From the NCBI GenBank assembly GCA_031257215.1, contig JAIRPC010000029.1, forward strand, positions 1-6,995: a DNA stretch of 6,995 nt, given 5' to 3'. A model generated the notes under the pieces. The model was not told the origin of the DNA. It did no database searches and saw only the letters and a program-made list of their open reading frames with translations. Numbering within the stretch: the first letter of the stretch is position 1; every line of letters begins with the position of its first letter. The translations under genes and the position numbers were made by a program. Source of the DNA: Eubacteriales Family XIII. Incertae Sedis bacterium (lineage in GTDB: Bacteria > Bacillota > Clostridia > Peptostreptococcales > Anaerovoracaceae). Of this stretch, positions 1 through 5,732 are shown piece after piece.

Positions 1-254
1 ACGCGGCGGCGGACGGCACGGTCGTGAAGTCCTCGTATTTCGGCGGCTACGGCAACGCCGTCATCATAGACCACGGCAGCGGCATAACGACGCTGTACGG
101 GCACAATTCGTCGCTAGCCTGCTCGGTGGGTCAGACGGTGAAGCGCGGCGACGTGATAGCCTATGTCGGCAGCACGGGAGATTCGACAGGGCCGCACTGC
201 CATTTTGAGGTGAGGGTGGGGGGTGTGCCGCAGAACCCGCGGAGCTGGCTATGA
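1..254 (+). CDS. M23 family metallopeptidase (LytM-type), C-terminal fragment
   Basis: This is the 3' end of a gene whose start lies left of the window; the reading frame is open from base 3. About 84 residues of a peptidase M23 domain are visible. They include the DHG at 69-77, YGH at 96-104, the G(D/S)xGxSTGPH-like stretch and the HCH (HxH) motif at 195-203, which in this family supplies a zinc ligand and a catalytic histidine. The first metal-binding motif (HxxxD) would be upstream and is not seen. M23 enzymes are extracytoplasmic endopeptidases that cut peptidoglycan cross-bridges, or act as degenerate scaffolds; the intact HxH suggests an active one. The protein ends in the usual short tail after the HxH strands (NPRSWL). 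Its TGA stop overlaps the recJ start (ATGA), so the genes are translationally linked. A GTG at 24 could be mistaken for a start, but the domain clearly continues upstream of it. Confidence 0.93.
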   Translation, partial: AAADGTVVKSSYFGGYGNAVIIDHGSGITTLYGHNSSLACSVGQTVKRGDVIAYVGSTGDSTGPHCHFEVRVGGVPQNPRSWL

Positions 255-1963
255 GAGGATATCAAGAAATAATTGATCAGATACTGGCGGCTCGGGGGGT
301 TGGGGACTCGGCTGAGTTTTTTAGTGACAGGCCGCGGGAGACGCACGACCCTTTTCTGCTCCCTGACATGGAGGAGGGCGCGGAGCTGGTCATGCGCCAG
401 CTTTCGGCTGGGAAAAGCATCTGCGTCTACGGCGATTACGACGTAGACGGGCTTATGTCCGTGACCCTGCTGAGCGGGTTTCTTGAAGCCCTGTGCGACC
501 TGGGCGGATATTCAAAAAACAGTATTTCATGGTATATCCCCTCCCGCTTCGATGAAGGCTTTGGGCTGAATATCGCCGCGCTTGAACAGATACGTGAGGC
601 GGGGGCTGACCTCGTTGTCACGGTGGACTGCGGCATATCCTCTATCGCGGAAATCGCTGCCGCCAAGGACATGGGCATGGAGATCCTCGTGACAGACCAC
701 CACGAGCCAGACGGCTCCGCGCCCATAGGCTGCCCCGCCATAGACCCCAAGCGCGAGGGCTCGCGCTACCCCTTTGACGGGCTCAGCGGCTGCGGCGTGG
801 CGTTCAAGCTGGCGCAGGCGATCAAGAACAGATATTACCCGAACGACCCCGCCATAAGGTCGGCAGTGACGGACAGCCTTGACCTCGTGGCGGTGGCTAC
901 CATAGCGGATGTCATGCCCCTGCGCGGCGAGAACAGGACGCTCGTGAAATACGGGCTGAAAGCGCTGAACGAGGGAAAGCGGTGGCAGCTCCGAGCCCTT
1001 GCCGAGGGCATTGGCCTAGCGGCGGACAGCGTTTTGGCGTACAATATAGCGTTCGGCATCGCGCCGCACCTGAACGCGGCGGGGCGCATGGGCGATCCGT
1101 CCATTGCCGTAGAGCTGTTCAAGACGGACGACCAGGCGCGGGCGCGCGCGATAGTGGACGAGCTGGCAAGCCGCAACGCGGAGCGGCGCAGGGAGCAGGA
1201 CGAGGCAGTGAAAGCCTGCGAACATATAATAGAAAGCAATCACGCGGACGATTGCTTCCTGCTGGTGAAGCCGCCCTACGTACATGAGGGCGTGTCGGGG
1301 ATAGTAGCGGGCAGGATAAAGGAAAAATACGGCAGGCCGGCGGCGGTGCTGGCGGAGGTCGGCAGCGCCGATAGCGGCGAAGCCGGCGGCGGTGCTGATA
1401 ACAGCGAAGCGGGCGGCGGGGCGCTGAAAGGCTCTGCGCGAAGCGTCGCGGGAGTTGACATCATCTCCATCCTGCGCGCGCACGGCGAGTTGTTCACAAA
1501 GCTCGGCGGCCACGCCATGGCGGCGGGCTTCACACTGCCCGCGGGCAACGAGGACATTCTGCGGGAAGCGCTCTGCGCCGACGTGAAGGTCCTGGCGGGC
1601 GAAAACCCAGAACTGCTTTCGCCGCTGCCGTCGGCTGACGCGGACATTCTGCCAGGCGAGGCCAACTTGGAGCTGGCGGCGGCGCTCGAAAAATTCGAGC
1701 CGACAGGGACGGGCAACCACAAGCCCACGCTCTGCCTGCGCGGGCAGCTGCCAGAGCGGGTGCGGCGCATGGGCACGGATGGTAGACATATTAAATTTAT
1801 TGTAAATCATCTAGAATGTGTCCTGTTCGCAAAGGGCGATAAGCCCGCGGAGTTTCCAGAGGGCCAGGCGAGGCTCGACCTCTACGGGTCGCTCGAAGTG
1901 AACAGGTGGAACGGGCGCGAAAGCGTTCAATTTATTGTAAGATCAGTGGTGGCAGGGGAATAA
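251..1963 (+). CDS. recJ: single-stranded-DNA-specific 5'-3' exonuclease RecJ
   Basis: RecJ degrades single-stranded DNA 5' to 3' in recombinational repair and mismatch repair, using two metal ions. The 570-residue product carries the DHH-family motifs in order: DYDVDG (62-67), VDCGI (125-129), TDHHEP (148-153), then DLVAVATIADVMPL (211-224), HLNAAGRMG (273-281) and the DHHA1 motif GGHAMAAG (419-426), followed by a C-terminal OB-like region. The length is typical of RecJ without the extra C-terminal domain of longer Bacillus-type forms. The ATG at 251 has GGAG at 241-244 and overlaps the upstream M23 stop, supporting this start. Oddity: between the strand ending LAEV and the KGSARSVAG motif there is an insertion (about residues 371-391) of Gly/Ala/Glu/Ser made of two 9-residue copies, where most RecJ proteins have a short loop. 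The stop is 2 nt before the next start, so it is part of one operon. Confidence 0.97.
   Translation: MRGYQEIIDQILAARGVGDSAEFFSDRPRETHDPFLLPDMEEGAELVMRQLSAGKSICVYGDYDVDGLMSVTLLSGFLEALCDLGGYSKNSISWYIPSRFDEGFGLNIAALEQIREAGADLVVTVDCGISSIAEIAAAKDMGMEILVTDHHEPDGSAPIGCPAIDPKREGSRYPFDGLSGCGVAFKLAQAIKNRYYPNDPAIRSAVTDSLDLVAVATIADVMPLRGENRTLVKYGLKALNEGKRWQLRALAEGIGLAADSVLAYNIAFGIAPHLNAAGRMGDPSIAVELFKTDDQARARAIVDELASRNAERRREQDEAVKACEHIIESNHADDCFLLVKPPYVHEGVSGIVAGRIKEKYGRPAAVLAEVGSADSGEAGGGADNSEAGGGALKGSARSVAGVDIISILRAHGELFTKLGGHAMAAGFTLPAGNEDILREALCADVKVLAGENPELLSPLPSADADILPGEANLELAAALEKFEPTGTGNHKPTLCLRGQLPERVRRMGTDGRHIKFIVNHLECVLFAKGDKPAEFPEGQARLDLYGSLEVNRWNGRESVQFIVRSVVAGE
1370..1423. repeat. 27-bp imperfect tandem duplication inside recJ
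   Basis: Two adjacent 27-bp units (1370-1396 and 1397-1423) encode DSGEAGGGA and DNSEAGGGA, lengthening a loop just before the DHHA1 part of RecJ. In addition, the 15-mer GCCGGCGGCGGTGCT occurs at 1336-1350 and again at 1382-1396 in a different reading frame. This suggests that the loop grew by local duplication of GC-rich sequence. The frame is maintained. Confidence 0.75.
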
Positions 1964-1965
1964 TT

Positions 1966-3144
1966 ATGATTAAAATCGCAAAGGCGAAATTGGCGGTGTT
2001 GGTTGCGGCGGTGTTCCTGATCGGCGGCGCGGCGGGGCTGTTACTCGAAGGGACTGCCCTCGGCGCGGCGATATTCGGCGGCGGCGAGAGGCCTGGCGCG
2101 GCGGGCATCGACGTAGCGCGGCTAGAAAAGCTAGAAAATTATTTGTCGGAAAATTATTACAAGCCCATCACGGAGGGCGCGATCAGGACGGGGCTTTTGC
2201 GCGGGCTGTTCATGTCGGCAAACGACCCGTACACCATGTATTACACGCCCGAGGAGTTGAAGGACGCGATGGAAAAGACCCACGGGGAGCTGTCGGGCGT
2301 GGGGCTGACGCTGATGCCGAACGAGGACGGGGTTATTGAGGTGGTGGAGGTCGTGAAGGGCTCGCCGGCAGACGAGGCGGGGGTGCTGAAAGGCGATCTG
2401 CTCCTGACCGTGGACGGCAAGGGATATTCGGGGGAGGAATTGGCGAAGGCCGTGGAGGCCGCGCGCGGCGAAGCGGGGACCAAGGTGACGCTTGGCGTGA
2501 GCAGGGGCGGCGACACGCGCGAATTCACCATTACCAGGTCGGTATTCGCCACGCCCACCGTCGAGAAAAGCATGGTGAAGAACGACAGGGGCGAGAGCGT
2601 CGGAGTCATAAAGATATCCTCGTTCACGGACAACACGGCGGAGGATTTCAAGTCTGCGCTCAGTTACATGAAAAACAAAAAGGCAAAGGCGATAGTCATA
2701 GATGTGAGGAACAACCCCGGCGGGCTGATGGAGTCGGCGCTGAGCATTGACGGGATGCTGCTCGGCAAGGGCGTCGTGTGCTACGCCGAGGACGGGGCGG
2801 GCAAGCGCACCGAATATTCCGCTGACGGCGAAAAGCTGAACGACCTGCCCTACGCCGTGCTGATCGACATGAGCAGCGTGAGCGCGGCGGAGATATTCGC
2901 GCTGGGCATCCAGGCGAACGGCGGCGGCAAGCTGGTGGGGCAGACCACCTACGGCAAGGGGCTGATACAGAGGTTGGAGCGCTTCGACGAGGGCGACGGC
3001 GCGCGCATTACCATAATGCAGTACGTGACGCCAAGCGGCAAGCCAGTGAACGGTGTGGGCATATCGCCCGACATAGAAATAGAAAACACAGGGGATGAGG
3101 ACAGGCAGCTAGCGGAAGCGATAAGGGTGGCGTCCGGGGGGTGA
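1966..3144 (+). CDS. C-terminal processing peptidase, S41 family with PDZ domain (CtpA/CtpB-like)
   Basis: This is a membrane-anchored serine protease of the carboxyl-terminal processing family. Such enzymes use a PDZ domain to recognise the C-termini of extracytoplasmic substrates and cut with a Ser-Lys dyad. With the ATG at 1966 the product has 392 residues. It has a signal-anchor helix (about 8-30), a cap/N-terminal helical region with the family signature NDPYTMYYTPEE (86-97), a PDZ domain (about 106-190) and the S41 core. The DVRNNPGG motif is at 246-253, the nucleophile is S306 in SVSAAE, the lysine is K331 in YGKG, and Q335 follows. The Ser-to-Lys spacing of 25 and Lys-to-Gln spacing of 4 match Bacillus CtpB. 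The start at 1966 is preferred over the in-frame ATG at 1906 because AGGGG lies at 1954-1958 and the protein then begins with its anchor; 1906 is inside recJ. The gene follows recJ by 2 nt. CtpB-type proteases act in sporulation signalling, other Ctp proteins in wall-hydrolase control; the upstream M23 gene would fit either. Confidence 0.95.
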   Translation: MIKIAKAKLAVLVAAVFLIGGAAGLLLEGTALGAAIFGGGERPGAAGIDVARLEKLENYLSENYYKPITEGAIRTGLLRGLFMSANDPYTMYYTPEELKDAMEKTHGELSGVGLTLMPNEDGVIEVVEVVKGSPADEAGVLKGDLLLTVDGKGYSGEELAKAVEAARGEAGTKVTLGVSRGGDTREFTITRSVFATPTVEKSMVKNDRGESVGVIKISSFTDNTAEDFKSALSYMKNKKAKAIVIDVRNNPGGLMESALSIDGMLLGKGVVCYAEDGAGKRTEYSADGEKLNDLPYAVLIDMSSVSAAEIFALGIQANGGGKLVGQTTYGKGLIQRLERFDEGDGARITIMQYVTPSGKPVNGVGISPDIEIENTGDEDRQLAEAIRVASGG

Positions 3145-3146
3145 CG

Positions 3147-3162
3147 GGCAGCGTAGGCTGCC
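3147..3162. terminator. hairpin between convergent ctp and PIN toxin genes
   Basis: GGCAGC (3147-3152) and GCTGCC (3157-3162) form a perfect 6-bp stem with a GTAG loop. It nearly fills the 21-bp gap between the ctp stop and the toxin stop on the other strand. No uridine run follows directly on either strand, so intrinsic termination is weakly supported. It could instead protect 3' ends or mark the junction of the accessory region. Confidence 0.35.
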
Positions 3163-3165
3163 ACA

Positions 3166-3591
3166 TTATCGCCTTTGAATTTTCAATTTAACCAAAAGCA
3201 CGTCTGGCTCTATCGCCCTGACTGGCGAACCGTCAAAGCCTTTCAAGTCGCGGGTCACAATGTATTCCGCTCTGTGCCGTTTGGCGCAGCAGGCGAGAAG
3301 AGCGTCCTCAAAATCGTCCATGGGGAGTTCAAAGGCTTTTTTGCAGTCAACGCCGCTCACGTCCAGCACTGTTACCGAAACGAGCAAGGCAAGCAGCGCT
3401 TTCCTTGTTTTTCCGCTGTCGCCCAGATGCTTGCGAAGAATATAGTGCAGGTCGGTTAATGAACTGGCGGTAATACAGCCCTCGGCTTTTCCCTCGGCGG
3501 TGGCAAGCAGAATGGACTGCGCGAAATCAGCCCACGGCGCCCTATCCATGAGAGCGTCGAGGACAATATTTGTGTCAATCAGCAGTTTCAT
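3166..3591 (-). CDS. PIN-domain toxin (PIN_3/VapC-like endoribonuclease)
   Basis: This is a predicted Mg-dependent ribonuclease toxin of a type II toxin-antitoxin pair. The 141-residue protein starts MKLLIDTNIVLDAL, with the first acidic residue of the PIN active site at D6. It continues with TASSLTDLHYILRK (41-54), then DDFEDALL (92-99, D96 conserved) and IVTRD (111-115, D115). The order and the SSLTDLHYILRK segment point to the PIN_3 subfamily, in which the usual second acidic residue of VapC is replaced by this segment. The ATG at 3591 is chosen because it begins exactly at the beta-strand MKLLIDTN; a possible upstream ATG at 3624 would only add an 11-residue tail lying within the antitoxin gene. 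GAGGAG (3605-3610) is about 13 nt upstream, longer than usual, so translation probably depends on coupling. The first 17 nt overlap the antitoxin gene. The target RNA cannot be told from sequence. Confidence 0.88.
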   Translation of the reverse strand: MKLLIDTNIVLDALMDRAPWADFAQSILLATAEGKAEGCITASSLTDLHYILRKHLGDSGKTRKALLALLVSVTVLDVSGVDCKKAFELPMDDFEDALLACCAKRHRAEYIVTRDLKGFDGSPVRAIEPDVLLVKLKIQRR

Positions 3592-3805
3592 AGCGCGCCA
3601 GTCGCTCCTCTCTTGCCTGTTCAAGTGTAGTGCCGTCGTTGGGGATGATCCCGAACAGCGATCTCATTGCCTCCACGCCGTCCTGCTTTGTGCTGGACAG
3701 TTTGGCAATGTTTTTTCCGTTTTTAGTGATAATGATATCCTCGCTCGCGACAAGGGACAGATAGCGGCCCATGTTGCTTTTCAGTTCGGTTGCGGTGATA
3801 ACCAT
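3575..3805 (-). CDS. Phd/YefM-family antitoxin
   Basis: This is a 76-residue antitoxin expected to bind and neutralise the PIN toxin encoded downstream, and to repress its own promoter as an antitoxin or toxin-antitoxin complex. The N-terminal half (residues 2-37, ITATELKSNMGRYLSLVASE then IIITKNGKNIAKL) is the Phd/YefM DNA-binding and dimerisation fold. The charged tail (about 57-76, TTLEQAREERLARYE) is the likely toxin-binding helix. The start at 3805 is set by a strong ribosome binding site, AGGAGGT (3812-3818 on this strand), 6 nt away; a further ATG at 3832 lacks one. The toxin gene overlaps the end by 17 nt, the usual antitoxin-first order. Phd/YefM antitoxins more often pair with Doc or RelE-like toxins, but pairing with PIN toxins is also known. 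Confidence 0.9.
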   Translation of the reverse strand: MVITATELKSNMGRYLSLVASEDIIITKNGKNIAKLSSTKQDGVEAMRSLFGIIPNDGTTLEQAREERLARYETAD

Positions 3806-3822
3806 GTCAATACCTCCTATGA

Positions 3823-3858
3823 AATCGCACATAATTCACAACATTAATCGTACATAAT
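3823..3858. promoter_or_regulatory. candidate antitoxin operator: two 13-nt direct repeats
   Basis: AATCGCACATAAT (3823-3835) and AATCGTACATAAT (3846-3858) match at 12 of 13 positions and are offset by 23 bp, close to two helical turns. One copy abuts the -10 and covers the predicted transcription start; the other lies in the leader before the antitoxin ribosome binding site. Their position fits autorepression by a Phd/YefM protein. The copies are direct rather than inverted, with only a GTAC-like centre. Confidence 0.6.
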
Positions 3859-3887
3859 ATTATATATGAATCGAACGAAATTCGCAA
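3859..3887 (-). promoter_or_regulatory. promoter of the toxin-antitoxin operon
   Basis: Read on the minus strand: TTGCGA (3887-3882), a 17-nt spacer, then TATAAT (3864-3859). The expected transcription start is near 3852, about 47 nt before the antitoxin ATG. The -10 is perfect and the -35 matches four of six consensus positions. Confidence 0.7.
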
Positions 3888-3954
3888 TGCCGCTTGTTCA
3901 ATTTTTCCTACGAGGATTTTATCGACTTCAATTCTGCGACGGCATATTTTTTCG

Positions 3955-3983
3955 TTGAAACCACCACGCCGTAGTGGTATAAT
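3955..3983 (+). promoter_or_regulatory. rhuM operon promoter with palindromic spacer
   Basis: TTGAAA (3955-3960), exactly 17 nt, then TATAAT (3978-3983) make a near-consensus sigma-A promoter; transcription would begin near 3990. The 17-nt spacer CCACCACGCCGTAGTGG is itself an inverted repeat: seven of eight arm positions pair around a central C at 3969. A dimeric repressor bound there would occlude both elements, so it is a strong operator candidate. The promoter reads towards the micro-ORFs and rhuM. Confidence 0.75.
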
Positions 3984-4023
3984 TTGAACAGGTGTTTCCA
4001 CGAAAGGTTTAAAGGCGGTGTTG

Positions 4024-4162
4024 ATGATGAGCGCGAGTTATAAGTGTTAATGAAAGTGAATTGGAAGACTTGGAAAAATTGAACGTGAGCGTCAAACCCG
4101 CGCTTGCTTGGATTAACATTCAGCCAGAAGAAGAATTAGAGGCTGGGGAGGCATTGCCATGA
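4024..4162 (+). pseudogene. micro-ORF upstream of rhuM, apparently frameshifted
   Basis: After the promoter there is AAAGG (4011-4015) and ATG ATG at 4024/4027, but this frame stops at 4048-4050 after eight codons (MMSASYKC). The overlapping frame is open from 4031 to the TGA at 4160-4162 and reads as a plausible protein end: SVNESELEDLEKL, then NVSVKPALAWINI, then QPEEELEAGEALP. It lacks an ATG or GTG start near a ribosome binding site. Removing one base around 4040-4043 would join them into a protein of about 45 residues. The simplest reading is a small gene broken by a one-base insertion; programmed frameshifting, or a start at TTG 4061, are alternatives. The stop overlaps the next ATG (ATGA). 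I do not recognise the product; its composition is acidic and Leu/Glu-rich. Confidence 0.4.
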
Positions 4163-4275
4163 GCGTAGACCAGACGCGGCGGGCGTTGAAAGCCCTTGAC
4201 AGGGAGAATGACATTACTAATTATGGGCATATATTCAAGACGTGTAGCCCAGCGACGCAAAGGAGGGTGCTGTGA
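4159..4275 (+). CDS. 38-residue micro-ORF coupled to rhuM
   Basis: This is a very small candidate gene with good initiation signals: GGGGAGG at 4145-4151, 7 nt before the ATG at 4159. Its product begins MSVDQTRRALKALDREND and ends in PATQRRVL, basic overall; no family is recognised. It starts in an ATGA overlap with the preceding micro-ORF. It ends in a TGATG overlap with rhuM, so the rhuM ribosome binding site (AGGAGG, 4261-4266) lies inside its last codons. This arrangement suggests translational coupling, with ribosomes finishing here re-initiating on rhuM. It may be a true small partner protein, a regulatory leader peptide, or the remains of a longer gene. The good ribosome binding site argues for translation; the short length and lack of a known relative limit confidence. 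Confidence 0.5.
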   Translation: MSVDQTRRALKALDRENDITNYGHIFKTCSPATQRRVL

Positions 4276-5318
4276 TGGCGAAGATGAAACAACAAATCAC
4301 GATTCGTAGTTCCGCGGCCGAGTATCTTACGTTTATCGCCGCAAGTGGGGAAAGCGGTATTGAGGCTATATATGCCGATGAGAATGTCTGGCTTTCCCAA
4401 AAGATGATGGGCGAGCTTTATCAGGTCGATACGCGCACAATAAATTATCACTTGAAGAAGATATTCGAAGACAATGAACTATCCGAAACGGCAGTTATCC
4501 GAAATTTTAGGATAACTGCCGCTGATGGCAAAACCTACGACACCAAGCATTACAATCTTAAAGCGATCATTGCCGTTGGCTACAAGGTAAATTCGGAGCG
4601 CGCCGTTCAATTCCGTAAGTGGGCGACGCAGATTGTCGAGGAATTCACCATCAAAGCCTATGTGATGGATGATGAACGCCTGAAAAACGGGCATATGTTC
4701 ACGGACAGGTATTTTGATGAGCAATTGGAGCGCATCCGCGAGATACGCCTGTCTGAACGCAAATTTTACCAAAAGATAACCGACATCTATGCCACAAGCG
4801 TTGACTATGATGCTACAGCAACCACCACAAAGCGCTTCTTTGCCACGGTTCAGAATAAGCTCCATTGGGCTATTCATGGGCATACGGCGGCTGAACTCAT
4901 TATGGAAAGAGCCAATGCAGAGAAAGCGCACATGGGCTTGACCACTTGGAAAGACGCACCAGACGGCAAGATACAGAAATTCGACGTATCTATCGCAAAA
5001 AACTATCTTGCCGAGGCTGAACTGGGGCAGTTGGAGCGTATAGTCACCGCATATCTGGAACTTGCGGAAAGCATGGCTTTGCGCAAAATACCCATGACAA
5101 TGGAGGACTGGGAGATTCGGCTAAACCGTTTCATAGAGCTGACCGACCTTGAAATCTTGCAGGATGCCGGGCGCGTCACAGCGGAGCTTGCCAAAGAGTT
5201 CGCAGAAAGCGAGTTTGAAAAATACCGTGTTACCCAAGACAGGCTTTTCAGCTCCGACTTCGACAGGTTCTTGGAGGAAGCGGATAACGACGGGTTCACC
5301 CGCAGAGCTTCCCAATAA
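4275..5318 (+). CDS. rhuM: Virulence RhuM family protein
   Basis: This is a member of the RhuM family, first named from Salmonella pathogenicity island 3; its biochemical role is not established, though relatives occur in genomic islands and beside restriction systems. The 347-residue protein has the family-typical N-terminal DNA-binding-like region: WLSQKMMGELYQVDTRTINYHL (about 39-60, helix-turn-helix-like), then a segment with NFRITAADGKTYDTKHYNL (77-95) and AIIAVGYKVNSERAVQFRKW (98-117). Then come RLSERKFYQKITDIY (158-172), the all-helical middle with NKLHWAIHGHTAAEL (194-208), and the C-terminal helices (about 240-335). The length is normal for the family. ATG at 4275 is favoured over the GTG at 4272 by AGGAGG at 4261-4266. 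It is last in an operon with two micro-ORFs. The final 23 nt overlap the end of yerC on the other strand. Base composition is close to 50% G+C, lower than recJ or rpsB, suggesting acquisition. Any role as toxin, defence or regulator is inference. Confidence 0.92.
   Translation: MAKMKQQITIRSSAAEYLTFIAASGESGIEAIYADENVWLSQKMMGELYQVDTRTINYHLKKIFEDNELSETAVIRNFRITAADGKTYDTKHYNLKAIIAVGYKVNSERAVQFRKWATQIVEEFTIKAYVMDDERLKNGHMFTDRYFDEQLERIREIRLSERKFYQKITDIYATSVDYDATATTTKRFFATVQNKLHWAIHGHTAAELIMERANAEKAHMGLTTWKDAPDGKIQKFDVSIAKNYLAEAELGQLERIVTAYLELAESMALRKIPMTMEDWEIRLNRFIELTDLEILQDAGRVTAELAKEFAESEFEKYRVTQDRLFSSDFDRFLEEADNDGFTRRASQ
4489..4521. repeat. perfect 12-bp inverted repeat within rhuM
   Basis: CGGCAGTTATCC (4489-4500) and GGATAACTGCCG (4510-4521) are perfect inverted copies around a 9-nt AT-rich loop. 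They lie in codons for residues 72-83 of RhuM (TAVIRNFRITAA). In RNA this would be a stable hairpin; in DNA it could be a dyad protein-binding site. It is not followed by a T-run and so is not a terminator. Confidence 0.85.
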
Positions 5319-5589
5319 CTTTCTTGTAGCCGTCCGCGCCGTAGTTCAGGCAGCGCCCTACGCGGCTGATGGTCGCGGTGCTGGCCTTCGTGCGGCGCTC
5401 AATGTCCTGGTAGGTGATGCCCTCGGACAGCAGCTTTGCGATATGGAACCTCTGCGCCAGCGCTTTCAGCTCCGCGACGGTGCTCACGTCCTCGAAAAAC
5501 CTGTAACAGTCCTCCTTGCTTTCCAGCGACAGTATTGCGTCGAAAAGCAGCTCGGTGTCCTCGCTTTTCAGCTTCGATTTGTACGTCAT
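5296..5589 (-). CDS. yerC: YerC/YecD family TrpR-related transcriptional regulator
   Basis: This is a small DNA-binding protein of the TrpR-like YerC/YecD family, widespread in Bacillota. Its ligand and targets are generally unknown. The 97-residue product shows the whole family pattern: an N-terminal helical part, LLFDAILSLESKEDCYRFFEDV (14-35), LKALAQRFHIAKLLSEG (41-57), and the helix-turn-helix ITYQDIERRTKASTATISRV (58-77) ending in RCLNYGADGY (79-88). The ATG at 5589 is chosen because AGGAGA lies 7 nt upstream (5597-5602) and the family's N-terminus begins here; an in-frame ATG at 5688 would add an unrelated Trp/Gly-rich leader. The 3' end overlaps convergent rhuM by 23 bp but the protein looks complete. 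It is transcribed away from rpsB, with a promoter back to back with that of rpsB. Confidence 0.93.
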   Translation of the reverse strand: MTYKSKLKSEDTELLFDAILSLESKEDCYRFFEDVSTVAELKALAQRFHIAKLLSEGITYQDIERRTKASTATISRVGRCLNYGADGYKKVIGKLCG

Positions 5590-5713
5590 TTCGCCATCTC
5601 CTATCCATTGCTGCGTCCAGTAGCCGCCAGCGTGCCAGCGATTGCCGCGCCCAGCTCCCCAATAACGAAGCCTCGACCATATCGGCACGGCATTGCCGCC
5701 ACGCGACAGCGAA

Positions 5714-5722
5714 ATTATATCA
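5714..5722 (-). promoter_or_regulatory. extended -10 promoter of yerC
   Basis: On the minus strand TGATATAAT (5722-5714) is a perfect extended -10 element. Only a poor -35 (TATTAA, 5742-5737) is present at 17-nt spacing, as is common for extended -10 promoters. The start point would be near 5707, giving a leader of about 118 nt before yerC. Confidence 0.6.
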
Positions 5723-5732
5723 CAAAAAGTTA

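Noticed and set aside
1016..1810. 264-codon open frame antisense to recJ
   Set aside because: Shadow of conserved RecJ coding sequence; no initiation signal or family features.
3175..3459. 94-codon plus-strand frame antisense to the PIN toxin
   Set aside because: The opposite strand carries a clear PIN domain with a matching antitoxin; the plus-strand frame lacks a ribosome binding site and any family signature.
3887..3950. ATGCCG ... CGGCAT followed by a T-run as a possible terminator upstream of the rhuM promoter
   Set aside because: The 6-bp arms are separated by a loop of about 47 nt, and no gene on the plus strand ends before it.
3807..4001. 64-codon minus-strand frame upstream of the antitoxin
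   Set aside because: It would span both promoters and the operator repeats, and it shows no recognisable domain or ribosome binding site.
5306..5666. AGCTTCCCAATAAC (5306-5319) and AGCTCCCCAATAAC (5653-5666) as possible attachment or target-site repeats around yerC
   Set aside because: A 13-of-14 match is expected several times by chance in 7 kb, and flanking the core gene yerC gives no sensible element boundary.
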